This document shows, piece after piece, positions 1 through 8,301 of a stretch of 64,000 bases of DNA. Below the pieces are notes generated by a model. The model saw only the letters and a program-made list of their open reading frames with translations, made no database searches and was not told the DNA's origin. The translations under genes were made by a program, and so were the position numbers. The DNA is taken from contig NZ_LS999839.1 of assembly GCF_900564155.1 (NCBI RefSeq), forward strand, positions 2,353,097-2,417,096. Reading direction: 5' to 3'. Positions within the stretch are counted from its first letter, which is position 1. Each line of letters opens with the position of its first letter. Source of the DNA: Pedobacter schmidteae (lineage in GTDB: Bacteria > Bacteroidota > Bacteroidia > Sphingobacteriales > Sphingobacteriaceae).

Positions 1-1194
1 TTTGCATGGAACCTGCGTAACGAAAATTTCATGAAAAATGCTGGCTGGCTTAGCGAGCTGAAGTTGCGTCTGGCTGCCGGATACAACGGAAACATTAAAA
101 AGGGGAGCGGTCCTTTTAATTTGCTGAGAAGTTCGGTAAACAACTATGTGCCGAATCCGGTAGTGGGATACACCATTTCTGCACCGCGCAATAATTCGTT
201 GAGATGGGAAAAAACATTCAACTTTAATGCTGGCTTGGATTTTGGTTTGCTAAGTGGCCGATTATCGGGGACAGTAGACTATTACATCAAAAGCGGTAAA
301 GATATTTTTAGCCCGATAGAAGCTGATCCTACACTTGGATTTACCAATTTGCTGACCAATAATGCGTCGATAGAAAACCGTGGGGTTGACTTGAGCTTAT
401 CATCATTAAATGTCAAGCAAGGGGAATTTTCGTGGAGAACGCAGGTGACCGGTTCTTTCAATCGCAGTAAGGTACTGAAAGTAAAAAATACCTATGTAGG
501 TTTCTACAACTTTACCCGCGCCGGGATGGCTGAAAACGTAGAAGGACATCCGATGAGTTCGATCCTGGCACTGGATTATGCCGGGTTAAATGCCGACGGC
601 AAACCTATGGTACGTGATGATCAGGGAAATCTGGTGGTGTTGAGTTTTATGTCGCAAACAGATGTTCCTTTCAGTGCGTTGAAGTTTGCAGGGGTAACAG
701 ATCCGAAATATGCGCTCGGTTTTAATAACCAGTTTAGTTTGGGTGATTTTAATTTATCGGCCTTATTGATGTACTATGGTGGACATGTTGCTTTGGTGCG
801 TCCCCCTTCTATTTTTGATGAACGACCTGGAAATGGCATACAAAATTTCTGGAAAAAGCCAGGCGATGAACTGACTACCAACGTACCAGGCTTTGGTGGT
901 GCCTATGGCACACCGCAATACGTTGAAGTAAGAAATGGCTATAACAACGGGCTCCAGTTTGTTCGAAAAATGGATTACGTCGCCTTGCGAAATGTAACGT
1001 TGAGCTATAGCCTGAAAGACAGGGTAACCAAAAAACTGGGACTAAGTAGTACCAAACTGATTTTGCAGGTGCAAAATCCTGTTAAATATGTGTTCAGTGG
1101 AAACGATGTAGATCCGGAAACGCTGGATTTTACAGGAAGAAGAGGACTGCCGGTTGTGCCGTCTTATACGTTCTCCCTTTCGACCAATTTTTAA
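1..1194 (+). CDS. SusC/RagA-type TonB-dependent outer membrane transporter, C-terminal part
   Basis: The reading frame is open from the first base and has no start in the window, so this is the last 397 codons of a protein that is usually near 1000 residues. The visible part is C-terminal beta-barrel: alternating aromatic strands, the family pattern NNSLRWEKTFNFNAGLDFG, inner lines such as 'ALRNVTLSYSL' and a terminal barrel strand ending in F (VPSYTFSLSTNF), as expected for BAM recognition. SusC proteins form TonB-driven outer membrane channels capped by a SusD lipoprotein; the SusD gene follows after 27 bases, supporting one operon. The substrate cannot be told from this portion. The STN and plug domains lie outside the window. 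Confidence 0.93.
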   Translation, partial: FAWNLRNENFMKNAGWLSELKLRLAAGYNGNIKKGSGPFNLLRSSVNNYVPNPVVGYTISAPRNNSLRWEKTFNFNAGLDFGLLSGRLSGTVDYYIKSGKDIFSPIEADPTLGFTNLLTNNASIENRGVDLSLSSLNVKQGEFSWRTQVTGSFNRSKVLKVKNTYVGFYNFTRAGMAENVEGHPMSSILALDYAGLNADGKPMVRDDQGNLVVLSFMSQTDVPFSALKFAGVTDPKYALGFNNQFSLGDFNLSALLMYYGGHVALVRPPSIFDERPGNGIQNFWKKPGDELTTNVPGFGGAYGTPQYVEVRNGYNNGLQFVRKMDYVALRNVTLSYSLKDRVTKKLGLSSTKLILQVQNPVKYVFSGNDVDPETLDFTGRRGLPVVPSYTFSLSTNF

Positions 1195-1221
1195 GTACAA
1201 ACCTGATAATACTGACAAAAA

Positions 1222-2568
1222 ATGAAATTGAGCAAATTATTATATACACTAGCAGTTCCGGTTTTACTAACTGCCTCCTGCACCAAGTTTTTGGATGTAA
1301 AGCCTAAAGGGGTAATTATTGCGGAAAACATCGGGGACTATGAAAGCCTTTTAAACTCGGGTGACATTGTAAATCCTTTTGGATCAAATAATCCGATCAT
1401 TTATCCAACTGATGATCTGAAAGATATCACCTTTAATCTGCAAAGCCAATCCTCTCCCCGTGGAAGTTTATACTTCTGGATGGAATATATCAACAATAGC
1501 AGTGTAAGGCCCGATATGTGGGTAGACCTGTACAGACAGATTGCAAACCTGAACGTAATTACAGAAGGAGTGCTTTCGGCTAAAGATGGAACAGAAGGAC
1601 AGCGGAAACAATTGTATGCCGAAGCCATGGTAGCCAAAGCTTTTAATTATTTCCATCTGTTGTCTGTATTTTCGCCTGCCTATGGTAAAACCACTGCGGC
1701 GGCCGACTATGGTGTGCCTTATGTAACTTCAACTGATGTAAGTATGGCTACACCTCCGCGCCCTAGTCTGGAGGCTTCTTATCAACAGTTGATCAGTGAC
1801 ATCAATGCCGCAATCCCCGATCTGCCTGAAAACAACATCAATAACACCAGGGTAACCAAATATGCAGCTTATGGGATGCTGACACGCATTTATATGAGCA
1901 TGGCCGATTACATAAATGCAGCTAAATATGCAGATATGGTCCTAAACTCGGGGCAAGCAAATATTCTGAATTATAGTGCTTACCTGGGTTCATCGTTGCC
2001 GCAAACCACCTCCAATCCTGAAGAATTGTGGGTAAGGTACAGTAATAACACCTTGTTTAACTACTCGGAAGATTTGCTTTCGAAGTATGAATTGAACAGT
2101 GATTTAAGGATCAGACTGTTGTCTAGAGTAGAGAGTGGAGTGCGCAAATTCGGTGGTTCTTTTATTTACAATCCGAACCGCGGTATTACTTATGCCGAGA
2201 TCTATCTGGATAAAGCTGAATGTTTGGCCAGGGCGGGTAACATTAGCGATGCATTGGATATTGTGAACAACAAAATCAGGAAAAACCGGTTTGAAACCGC
2301 TAAGTATACGGCTTTGTCGGCCGGAAATACCGAAGCTGCCATAACTGCTGTATTGGCCGAACGGAGAAGAGAGCTTGCTTTTAAAGGACTACGTTGGATA
2401 GACATGAAGCGGTTAGACAAAGATGGGAGAATGGAAGCTGTGAAGCGCATTGCCGCTGACGGAACGACGGTTCTTGCAACTCTGGCACCGGGAAGCACGG
2501 CTTATACCTTCCAGATTCCGTTGATGGTACAAAGCTTTAATGCCAATATGCCTTTGAACAAGAGATAA
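1222..2568 (+). CDS. RagB/SusD family surface nutrient-binding lipoprotein
   Basis: The 448-residue protein starts with a lipoprotein signal ending in LLTASC (Cys20), followed by the family signature KFLDVKPKG. The middle is helical with TPR-like SusD repeats, and the C-terminal part carries the typical 'EIYLDKAECLARAGN' and 'AVLAERRRELAFKGLRWIDMKRL' stretches. It lies 27 bases after the SusC stop and 26 bases before a thioredoxin-like gene. Established role: SusD proteins bind the ligand on the cell surface and act as the lid of the SusC channel. At 448 residues it is somewhat shorter than many members. No substrate-defining enzyme is adjacent in the window, so the nutrient is unknown. Confidence 0.95.
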   Translation: MKLSKLLYTLAVPVLLTASCTKFLDVKPKGVIIAENIGDYESLLNSGDIVNPFGSNNPIIYPTDDLKDITFNLQSQSSPRGSLYFWMEYINNSSVRPDMWVDLYRQIANLNVITEGVLSAKDGTEGQRKQLYAEAMVAKAFNYFHLLSVFSPAYGKTTAAADYGVPYVTSTDVSMATPPRPSLEASYQQLISDINAAIPDLPENNINNTRVTKYAAYGMLTRIYMSMADYINAAKYADMVLNSGQANILNYSAYLGSSLPQTTSNPEELWVRYSNNTLFNYSEDLLSKYELNSDLRIRLLSRVESGVRKFGGSFIYNPNRGITYAEIYLDKAECLARAGNISDALDIVNNKIRKNRFETAKYTALSAGNTEAAITAVLAERRRELAFKGLRWIDMKRLDKDGRMEAVKRIAADGTTVLATLAPGSTAYTFQIPLMVQSFNANMPLNKR

Positions 2569-2594
2569 CCTTCAAATTTTAAATAGAAAACAAA

Positions 2595-3827
2595 ATGAAA
2601 ACCATTAAAATTAAATGGGCAGGGATGCTATTGGCTGCTCTTTTGCCGGGATTGTTGCAGGCACAGCAGGTATTTACCTTATCTGGTAAGCTTGGTAAAT
2701 TGAATGCCCCGGCCAGATTGTACATTGAATATTATGATTACGCAAACCGAAAGCCGGTTCGTACTTCCGTTTCGCTTAAAGATGGCACTTTTTTTTATAA
2801 GGGTATTGCCGTTAATGAACCAACAAGTGTAGAACTGATATTGAGCCATGACGGGGTTACTGCCGATAGTTTGAAAAATCGTTCTTACCGGTTCGATGAA
2901 ACATTGGATCATATGGATAAAACCAATCTACTGGTGCAGAACGGGGCCAATGTAATAACTGCTGTGGATTCAGTAAAACGTATATTGATTGCCCCTTCTA
3001 CCCTTGAATTACAGCGAAGGCTGTTTGCCGATTTTGTGAAGGTAGAGAAAATGAAAATGACAGCTTTAAATAAAAGCTGGGTAGCGATGATGAAAGATAA
3101 GCAATCGGGAAAGCAGGTGGATGAACAAGAGTATCTGAGTACCTTAATGGAACTTTTTGCTGCCGAAAAAGCTTATGAAGATCAATGTATCCTTTTTGCA
3201 AAAAAATACCCGAATAAATATTATGCGTTAGTTGCGCTTTCGAGTGCGTTGCAAGGTAGTGGAAGGTTTGAACGTCTGCAGGATGAAAGGATGTATGAGG
3301 CTGCTTTGAAAATAAAGAAGGCTTTTTCCGGACTTGCTCCTACTTTGAAAAAGAGTTTAAGAGCTGAGGGTATAAAATACAGGTATGATGAAACACTGGC
3401 CCACAAAAAAACTGGTGTTAAGGCTACGAATTTCATTCAGCATACTGCAGGGGGCAAAGCTGTTGGACTAACTGATTTTAAAGGTAAGTACGTATTTGTT
3501 GATTTTTGGGCGTCCTGGTGTGGACCGTGCAGAGGCGAAAATCCGAATGTACTAAGGGCTTACAACAGTTATAAAGATGTAGGATTAGAGATTCTGGGCG
3601 TTTCTTTTGATGATAAGAAAGAGGCTTGGATGAAAGCGGTTAAAGAAGATCAAATGCCTTGGACACAAATCAGTACTCTAAAGGGCTTTGAAAATGAAGC
3701 GGCTAAGTTGTACAATGTAACCGGAATTCCTGCTAGTTTGCTGATCAACCCTGAAGGAGAAATTATTGGGTATGATTTGAGAGGCGAAAATCTGGAGAAA
3801 AAACTTCTTGAAGTTTTTAAAAAATAA
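2595..3827 (+). CDS. TlpA-like thioredoxin-fold protein with DUF4369-type N-terminal domain
   Basis: This 410-residue protein has a cleavable signal peptide (residues 1-23, ending LLQAQQ), then a beta-rich domain of the DUF4369 type (about 25-130), a helical linker, and a C-terminal AhpC/TSA-TlpA thioredoxin domain (about 270-410). The redox motif is WASWCGPC, with the cis-Pro region TGIPASLLINPEG. Family knowledge: such periplasmic proteins are thiol-disulfide reductases, and in Bacteroidota they often sit beside SusC/SusD genes. The spacing of 26 bases and a terminator right after the stop make it the last gene of the SusC-SusD operon. Its partner substrate is not indicated. Confidence 0.9.
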   Translation: MKTIKIKWAGMLLAALLPGLLQAQQVFTLSGKLGKLNAPARLYIEYYDYANRKPVRTSVSLKDGTFFYKGIAVNEPTSVELILSHDGVTADSLKNRSYRFDETLDHMDKTNLLVQNGANVITAVDSVKRILIAPSTLELQRRLFADFVKVEKMKMTALNKSWVAMMKDKQSGKQVDEQEYLSTLMELFAAEKAYEDQCILFAKKYPNKYYALVALSSALQGSGRFERLQDERMYEAALKIKKAFSGLAPTLKKSLRAEGIKYRYDETLAHKKTGVKATNFIQHTAGGKAVGLTDFKGKYVFVDFWASWCGPCRGENPNVLRAYNSYKDVGLEILGVSFDDKKEAWMKAVKEDQMPWTQISTLKGFENEAAKLYNVTGIPASLLINPEGEIIGYDLRGENLEKKLLEVFKK

Positions 3828-3853
3828 CCGTTCTCTGAGAAGGTAATTTTTTT
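3828..3853 (+). terminator. Probable Rho-independent terminator after the SusC/SusD/TlpA operon
   Basis: Directly after the TAA stop lies a short hairpin (CC-TTCT pairing with AGAA-GG, loop CTG, one bulged G) followed by a run of seven T after TAA. The same string, CCGTTCTCT and GAGAAGGTAATTTTT, recurs after ispG at 39911-39995, where it is the edge of a repeat array. Confidence 0.55.
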
Positions 3854-3901
3854 CTTCATGTATGATGGTTAGTTTGTAATTAATCGTCCGCTGAATTGTA
3901 A

Positions 3902-4150
3902 TTAATTCAAAGTGAAGATAAAATCAGCCTCGGCGGTATTTCCGACAAAAAACTTCAGCGTTGTTTTGGGCGATTTTATTAAAGGTGCAATTGGCGAGAT
4001 GACATCGGCAAATTGCACCTTTAATACATCCATATCGGTTTCTTCCGGTACCCGGACAAGTAAGTCGCTACCGCTGGCCCGGATTTTCCAATCTTTAAAC
4101 TCTTCGTTTTTTTGAAGCATCTGCTTCCATTCCTGTTGATATTTGCTCAT
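3902..4150 (-). CDS. Small conserved-looking hypothetical protein, 82 aa
   Basis: An ATG-started minus-strand frame of 82 residues, MSKYQQEWKQMLQKNEEF..., with no signal peptide or membrane segment. It is a mixed alpha/beta soluble protein with a Trp/Lys-rich first helix and a strand-rich second half. It is convergent with the operon on its left and divergent from the META-domain gene at 4314. I do not recognise the family. The opposite strand also carries a 67-codon frame here, but its composition (Ser/Thr-rich, no start context) looks like an antisense shadow, so the minus-strand reading is preferred. Confidence 0.6.
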   Translation of the reverse strand: MSKYQQEWKQMLQKNEEFKDWKIRASGSDLLVRVPEETDMDVLKVQFADVISPIAPLIKSPKTTLKFFVGNTAEADFIFTLN

Positions 4151-4313
4151 TGTTACCTGGTTTTCTTCAGTATAAAAACACGCTTCCTTTCATAAGGTTT
4201 AATAAATATACAGACTTATAAAAATAAGTTCCGGTGAAGTGATGTCGAATATTTTTATGGAAAAGAAACAATGACTGCATCTTATTGTTATAACACACAT
4301 AAATAAATATCAT

Positions 4314-5006
4314 ATGTCTATTAAAAACATTAGTGCAAAATTAGTTTTAACGCTCGTTATCGTATTTGGTCTCTCCAGCGCCAGCAAGGCAGAAGTCATT
4401 AGAATGGTTGTTAAAGAAGATCTGGCCAGCTGTACAGGCGTAGCGCCTATGACCTGCATGCAGGTAAAATATAAAAATAGTAAAAACTGGGAATTGTTTT
4501 ATAGCCAGATTACGGGCTTCAAACATCAGGCTGGTTACCGTTATGTATTGTTGGTCGACCGTACCAAAAGGAAAAATGTACCTGCTGATGCCTCGGCTTA
4601 TGAATATAAATTGAAGAAGGTAGTGAAGAAAACAAAAATGAAAACAGCTACCAATAATACAGCATGGGATTATGTGCTGAAACACAAATGGAAACTGATC
4701 CAGATGGATGGGCAGACTCAAACAGAATCGCCGGTTTATATGGTTTTTGATCAGGCCAAAAAACGCGTGAGCGGAAATTCGGGTTGTAACGGCTTTTTTG
4801 GAGGCTTTGAAAAAGGAAATGGCACACTTACTTTTAAACAAATGGCTGGAACGTTGATGGCTTGCAGTGAAGAGCGCAACAAGCTTGAACATCAGTTTCT
4901 CGGCTTAATTGGCAATAAATCCTTTAAATATGATGTAGCAGATCAAACATTGAACTTGTATCAGAACAATAAACTGGTATTGATGTTCGGTATGGCCCCG
5001 TTGTAA
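4314..5006 (+). CDS. DUF4377-META (HslJ-like) domain protein, secreted
   Basis: The 230-residue protein has an N-terminal signal peptide (about 1-26, ending SSASKAE). Residues about 27-100 match the DUF4377 pattern (a short beta domain with two Cys around SCTGVAPMTCMQVK), and residues about 118-228 form a META/HslJ domain: W-K-L start, 'GNSGCNGFFGGF' and 'TLMACSEERNKLEHQFL' are the diagnostic stretches with paired Cys. Family knowledge: META domains occur in HslJ, linked to novobiocin resistance and heat response, and the DUF4377-META fusion is common. The biochemical role is not known. It is a single-gene unit. Confidence 0.85.
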   Translation: MSIKNISAKLVLTLVIVFGLSSASKAEVIRMVVKEDLASCTGVAPMTCMQVKYKNSKNWELFYSQITGFKHQAGYRYVLLVDRTKRKNVPADASAYEYKLKKVVKKTKMKTATNNTAWDYVLKHKWKLIQMDGQTQTESPVYMVFDQAKKRVSGNSGCNGFFGGFEKGNGTLTFKQMAGTLMACSEERNKLEHQFLGLIGNKSFKYDVADQTLNLYQNNKLVLMFGMAPL

Positions 5007-5067
5007 AAATTTTGTAAAGTCGGATGATGTAATTAACTTCAAATCTATTAAATAATAGAAATAGAAT

Positions 5068-5658
5068 TTGGAAGATGCCATAAAAGGACTTGTGCCTCAT
5101 GTATTGAGCTTTATTGTGAGCGAATTTTGTAAGTATGGCTTTTTGCTGGCTTACGAAAAAGACCTGTCCGATTTGAAAGGTCTGATTGAACCGGACTCTA
5201 TTGCAGCAGAAGATTTTGAGCTACTGGATGTAGTAGATGATGAGGCAGTGCAGTTGTTGCTGCGGTCTATAGATAAAGTTATCAGTTGTTCAAAAACTTT
5301 TTTTCTGATCAATAATCTGGATGAATTTGAAGTGATGGACAATGAAGAGTACCACCAACTGGCCTCTGATAACTATGCAATTTACATCATCGACTGGGAG
5401 AATAAAACTTATGAAGACCTGCTGATTAATTTAAACGCCGTTTATTTTACCATTGCCAGGTTGTTGTACCATACGGCAACTCAGTTGAGCCGGCAGGAGA
5501 TTGAGTTGCCGGATGAATTTTATGACGACGAATTTCTGGATAGATACGGTGAGCTGCTGGAGCAGAAAGTGTTTTCGGAAGATAAAAATGTAGCCTTGTT
5601 GTACGATCTGATCGCAGATTTGAATGCTGACCTGCAGGATATAGACCGTTTATCATAA
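5068..5658 (+). CDS. Acidic hypothetical protein, TTG start
   Basis: A 196-residue, strongly acidic, cytoplasmic-looking helical protein (many Asp/Glu, no signal or membrane segment). An in-frame TAG lies two codons upstream of the TTG at 5068 and the next Met in frame is about 90 codons further on, so TTG is almost certainly the start. I do not recognise the family. It lies between a secreted META protein and a cupin and is 56 bases before the latter, which seems to have its own promoter (TATCTTTG at 5685). Confidence 0.7.
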   Translation: MEDAIKGLVPHVLSFIVSEFCKYGFLLAYEKDLSDLKGLIEPDSIAAEDFELLDVVDDEAVQLLLRSIDKVISCSKTFFLINNLDEFEVMDNEEYHQLASDNYAIYIIDWENKTYEDLLINLNAVYFTIARLLYHTATQLSRQEIELPDEFYDDEFLDRYGELLEQKVFSEDKNVALLYDLIADLNADLQDIDRLS

Positions 5659-5684
5659 GAGCGCTTCATTTAAATTGATATTAT

Positions 5685-5692
5685 TATCTTTG
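5685..5692 (+). promoter_or_regulatory. Candidate Bacteroidota -7 box (TATCTTTG) for the cupin gene
   Basis: TATCTTTG fits the TAnnTTTG consensus and lies 22 bases before the ATG at 5715. No clear TTTG box is seen at the -33 position, so the call rests on the -7 element and its placement. Confidence 0.4.
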
Positions 5693-5714
5693 GCGCTTAT
5701 AAATACCAAATTAA

Positions 5715-6212
5715 ATGTCAGATCAGAAAAGAGAAATATTCGATAGTGTAGCACAACGCTTAAAAATTGAAGGTTTTAATGTAGTTAACCGTGATGAAAC
5801 CCGTCCATGGGGAGGTTTTTTCGTAATTGATGAAGAACAGGCACAACAATTTGCCAATGTCTATTTTGATAAACTAAATGTTGATGATTTAAAGATTTCA
5901 GGTAAACTGAGTCCAAAAATTTTAATTGTTGCTCCGGATGCGAGACTTTCGTGGCAGTATCACCACCGTCGTGCTGAGATCTGGAGAGTAGTAAACGGAA
6001 CTGTTGGTGTAATTACCAGTGATACCGATGAGCAGGGAGAAGTGCAGCACCTGGCACCGGGACAGACCATTAAATTGAAACAAGGAGAGCGTCACCGTCT
6101 GATTGGCTTAGATGACTGGGGAATTGTTTCGGAAATATGGCAACATACAGATTTAGGTAATCCTTCAGATGAAGACGATATTGTTAGGGTACAAGATGAT
6201 TTTGGACGTTAA
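5715..6212 (+). CDS. Cupin domain protein, similar to the isomerase half of mannose-6-phosphate isomerase type II
   Basis: A 165-residue single-domain protein. 'RPWGGFFVI' and 'GKLSPKILIVAPDARLSWQYHHRRAEIWRVVNGTVGV' resemble the phosphomannose isomerase type II/cupin motif 1, with metal ligands suggested by HH and E; 'KLKQGERHRLIG' supplies the second-motif His. The length fits a stand-alone cupin and not the bifunctional guanylyltransferase-isomerase enzyme, so the activity on mannose-6-phosphate is inference only. It is transcribed alone, ahead of the desaturase gene, with its own -7 box. Confidence 0.8.
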   Translation: MSDQKREIFDSVAQRLKIEGFNVVNRDETRPWGGFFVIDEEQAQQFANVYFDKLNVDDLKISGKLSPKILIVAPDARLSWQYHHRRAEIWRVVNGTVGVITSDTDEQGEVQHLAPGQTIKLKQGERHRLIGLDDWGIVSEIWQHTDLGNPSDEDDIVRVQDDFGR

Positions 6213-6277
6213 TACATCCGATCGCGATCTTTGTCCGTATCTATAGCTTTTAATATACAGTATTCGTTAAACCCTTT

Positions 6278-7009
6278 ATGGTTATTTTAATTTTTTTCCT
6301 TTTACACTGGTTTCTCTCTCTTTTTTCACAAACGTTTTTTTTACATCGTTATGCTTCGCATAAAATGTTTAAGATGAATGCTTTTTGGGAGAAGTTTTTT
6401 TATCTGATCACCTTTTTGTCGCAGGGGTCCTCTTTTTTAAATCCAAGGGCCTATGCCATACTGCATCGTATGCATCATGCTTTTAGTGATACGGAGAAAG
6501 ATCCGCATTCGCCACATTTTGTAAAAGATGTTTGGGGAATGATGATTCAGACTAAAAATATTTATCTCAATTATTCCAAATACAATGTGGAGCCCGAAGA
6601 GCAATTCAGAGATAATTATCCTTCCTGGCCAATTATTGATAAAATAGGAGATTCCTGGATTACACGAATTATATTTATCAGTTTTTATGTATGGTTCTAT
6701 GTAACCTTTGCTACAGCATGGTGGATGTTTCTGTTGCTACCGATTCATTTTTTAATGGGGCCAATACATGGGGCAATTGTAAACTGGTGTGGCCATAAAT
6801 ACGGTTATTCGAATCATGATAACAACGATCATAGTAAGAATTCGTTGCCATTTGATTTTTTAATGCTGGGCGAGTTGTTTCAGAACAATCACCATAAAAA
6901 ACCAAATAATCCTAATTTCGCTTCACGCTGGTTTGAATTTGATCCAACCTATCCGGTCATGAAAATAATGCATTGGATGAGGATTATCAAAATCAGAAAG
7001 ACAAATTAA
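6278..7009 (+). CDS. Membrane fatty acid desaturase (delta-9 acyl desaturase family)
   Basis: The 243-residue protein has hydrophobic segments at about 1-20 and two near 125-165, and the three histidine boxes of the membrane di-iron desaturases: HRYASH (near 23-28), HRMHH (near 64-68) and QNNHH (near 205). The stretch [11 protein letters not shown] is a further family signature. These enzymes introduce a cis double bond into acyl chains using O2 and an electron donor, adjusting membrane fluidity. It is short compared with eukaryotic enzymes and lacks a fused cytochrome b5, as usual for Bacteroidota. It ends at a strong hairpin terminator shared with the convergent gene. Confidence 0.88.
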   Translation: MVILIFFLLHWFLSLFSQTFFLHRYASHKMFKMNAFWEKFFYLITFLSQGSSFLNPRAYAILHRMHHAFSDTEKDPHSPHFVKDVWGMMIQTKNIYLNYSKYNVEPEEQFRDNYPSWPIIDKIGDSWITRIIFISFYVWFYVTFATAWWMFLLLPIHFLMGPIHGAIVNWCGHKYGYSNHDNNDHSKNSLPFDFLMLGELFQNNHHKKPNNPNFASRWFEFDPTYPVMKIMHWMRIIKIRKTN

Positions 7010-7111
7010 GTGATCGGTTTTCGGACTGGAACAAATGCCTGAAAAAGGCAATTATTCCTATGTCCTTTTCCAGACACTGAATTTGTAGTTAAAATACAAT
7101 TAGTTAGTTAT

Positions 7112-7152
7112 AAAAAAACAGCCTGCGATGAAAAACCGCAGGCTGTTTTTTT
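7112..7152. terminator. Bidirectional terminator between desaturase and SH3 genes
   Basis: A perfect 9-bp GC-rich stem (CAGCCTGCG with CGCAGGCTG, loop of 9) is flanked by seven A on the left and seven T on the right, so it works as a Rho-independent terminator on both strands between two convergent genes. Confidence 0.88.
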
Positions 7153-7165
7153 AAGAGGCGCGTTG

Positions 7166-7588
7166 TTACGCTAAGGGTGTCAGGTATTGCGTAAAAGAAT
7201 ACCCTTCTTCTCCCTGATCGGTTTTGATTAGCCACCATTGATCGTTTGCTTTGCTCACCAGGGTTACAACTTCATTTCTGGCCGCTTTTCCAACAATATC
7301 ATCATTGGTGCTTGGTCCTTTTCGGATATTCAGGTTAGAACTGTTGGTGGTTACTTTCAGTTTTGTGCCTTCCGAAACACCTGCTACACTATTGATATTC
7401 ATCACCAGGTCGCCCGATGCATAGTTTGGATCCAGTCGTTCATAAGTATCCCATAGCTGTTGTTTTACAGTCCCACTGGTAGAACCGTCGATATACAATA
7501 CGCCATCCTGTTCGCGTACATTCAAATCGCTTACGCCTGCACTGCCGGCAGCATCTATTAGCTCTTTATATTTTTCTTGTAAAGCCAT
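7166..7588 (-). CDS. BON-like/bacterial SH3 domain protein, no signal peptide
   Basis: A 140-residue protein. The first half (about 1-70) resembles the BON-type domain seen with LysM in YgaU-like proteins ('DLNVREQDGVLYIDGSTSGTV'), and the second half (about 75-138) is a bacterial SH3 domain ('SNLNIRKGPSTNDDIVGKA', 'QWWLIKTDQGEEGYSFTQYL'). SH3b domains usually bind peptidoglycan or related ligands, yet no signal peptide is visible, so the compartment is unclear. It follows the BON lipoprotein gene after 17 bases with a strong Shine-Dalgarno sequence in the gap, so the two are almost certainly one operon. Confidence 0.82.
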   Translation of the reverse strand: MALQEKYKELIDAAGSAGVSDLNVREQDGVLYIDGSTSGTVKQQLWDTYERLDPNYASGDLVMNINSVAGVSEGTKLKVTTNSSNLNIRKGPSTNDDIVGKAARNEVVTLVSKANDQWWLIKTDQGEEGYSFTQYLTPLA

Positions 7589-7596
7589 TGTGTATT

Positions 7597-7602
7597 CCTC
7601 CT
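7597..7602 (-). promoter_or_regulatory. Strong Shine-Dalgarno sequence (AGGAGG) for the SH3 gene
   Basis: On the minus strand, AAAGGAGGAA lies 8 bases before the ATG at 7588. Such full anti-16S matches are rare in Bacteroidota, where most starts rely on A-rich leaders, so this indicates a translation-initiation signal within the 17-base intergenic gap. Confidence 0.75.
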
Positions 7603-7605
7603 TTA

Positions 7606-8106
7606 TTATTTAATCACCAATTGAGAATTGTCTACTTTTTTAGGTTTTAACGCCTGTAGCATCATCATCAGTTTTTGAAGATTGGCTTTCTGTATTTCTC
7701 CTTTTAAAGTAATTACACCCTCTGATACCGTTGCCGCTACACCTGGAAAGTCTTTGGTCGCGTCTTTTACCGCTGCAGTCAAAGGGTCGTCCATAGCGAT
7801 GGTTACGGGGGCGCTTGCAACTGCAATGCTCAGGTTGTTTACTACAGATTTTACCCCTGCTATACCTGCAGATGCCTTACCTAATTCTTCTTTGGCAGCT
7901 TCATCGTTTACCTGCCCGGTTAAGGTGGCCACACCTTTATCTACGCTAACGGTAACACCCGAGGCGGCAGGTTTTGCCTGTAACAAGGTTTCTATTGCAG
8001 CTTTCAAGTCGGCATCTTTAGGCTTGCTTTTGCAAGCTGTCAAAACAGCCCCCATAATGGCAAGTATCATTACGGCTGCCATTAGTTTGTTCATCATTTT
8101 TTTCAT
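7606..8106 (-). CDS. BON domain lipoprotein (two BON repeats)
   Basis: The 166-residue protein has a lipoprotein signal (MKKMMNKLMAAVMIL...) with lipobox LTAC (Cys25), followed by two BON-type repeats (about 33-95 and 103-165), each with the pattern 'GVATLTGQV..' or 'GVITLKGEI..'. BON domains occur in OsmY-type envelope stress proteins and are thought to bind phospholipid or other envelope ligands. It heads the two-gene unit with the BON/SH3 protein and is divergent from the OmpA-like gene, which suggests an envelope maintenance role by inference. Confidence 0.88.
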   Translation of the reverse strand: MKKMMNKLMAAVMILAIMGAVLTACKSKPKDADLKAAIETLLQAKPAASGVTVSVDKGVATLTGQVNDEAAKEELGKASAGIAGVKSVVNNLSIAVASAPVTIAMDDPLTAAVKDATKDFPGVAATVSEGVITLKGEIQKANLQKLMMMLQALKPKKVDNSQLVIK

Positions 8107-8301
8107 AGTTGATATAGATTTTTGTTGTGCTAATGTTAATTCATTAGTATACTACAAGTTATCGAAAAAAAATCAGAGATGGTATTAAAAAATCATTAAA
8201 AAATGGTGTAGCTGTAGATTATGGAGGTGAATTAAAACTTTAGCCCCTTCTGGTTGTTCTGATTAGGATGCTTTCGCTATTATTTATTTAAAAACAGCGT
8301 T

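Noticed and set aside
3912..4115. 67-codon plus-strand frame opposite the small hypothetical gene
   Set aside because: The minus-strand reading has a better start and a more natural composition.
4347..4892. 181-codon minus-strand frame opposite the META-domain gene
   Set aside because: Antisense of a gene with clear DUF4377 and META signatures; composition is not protein-like.
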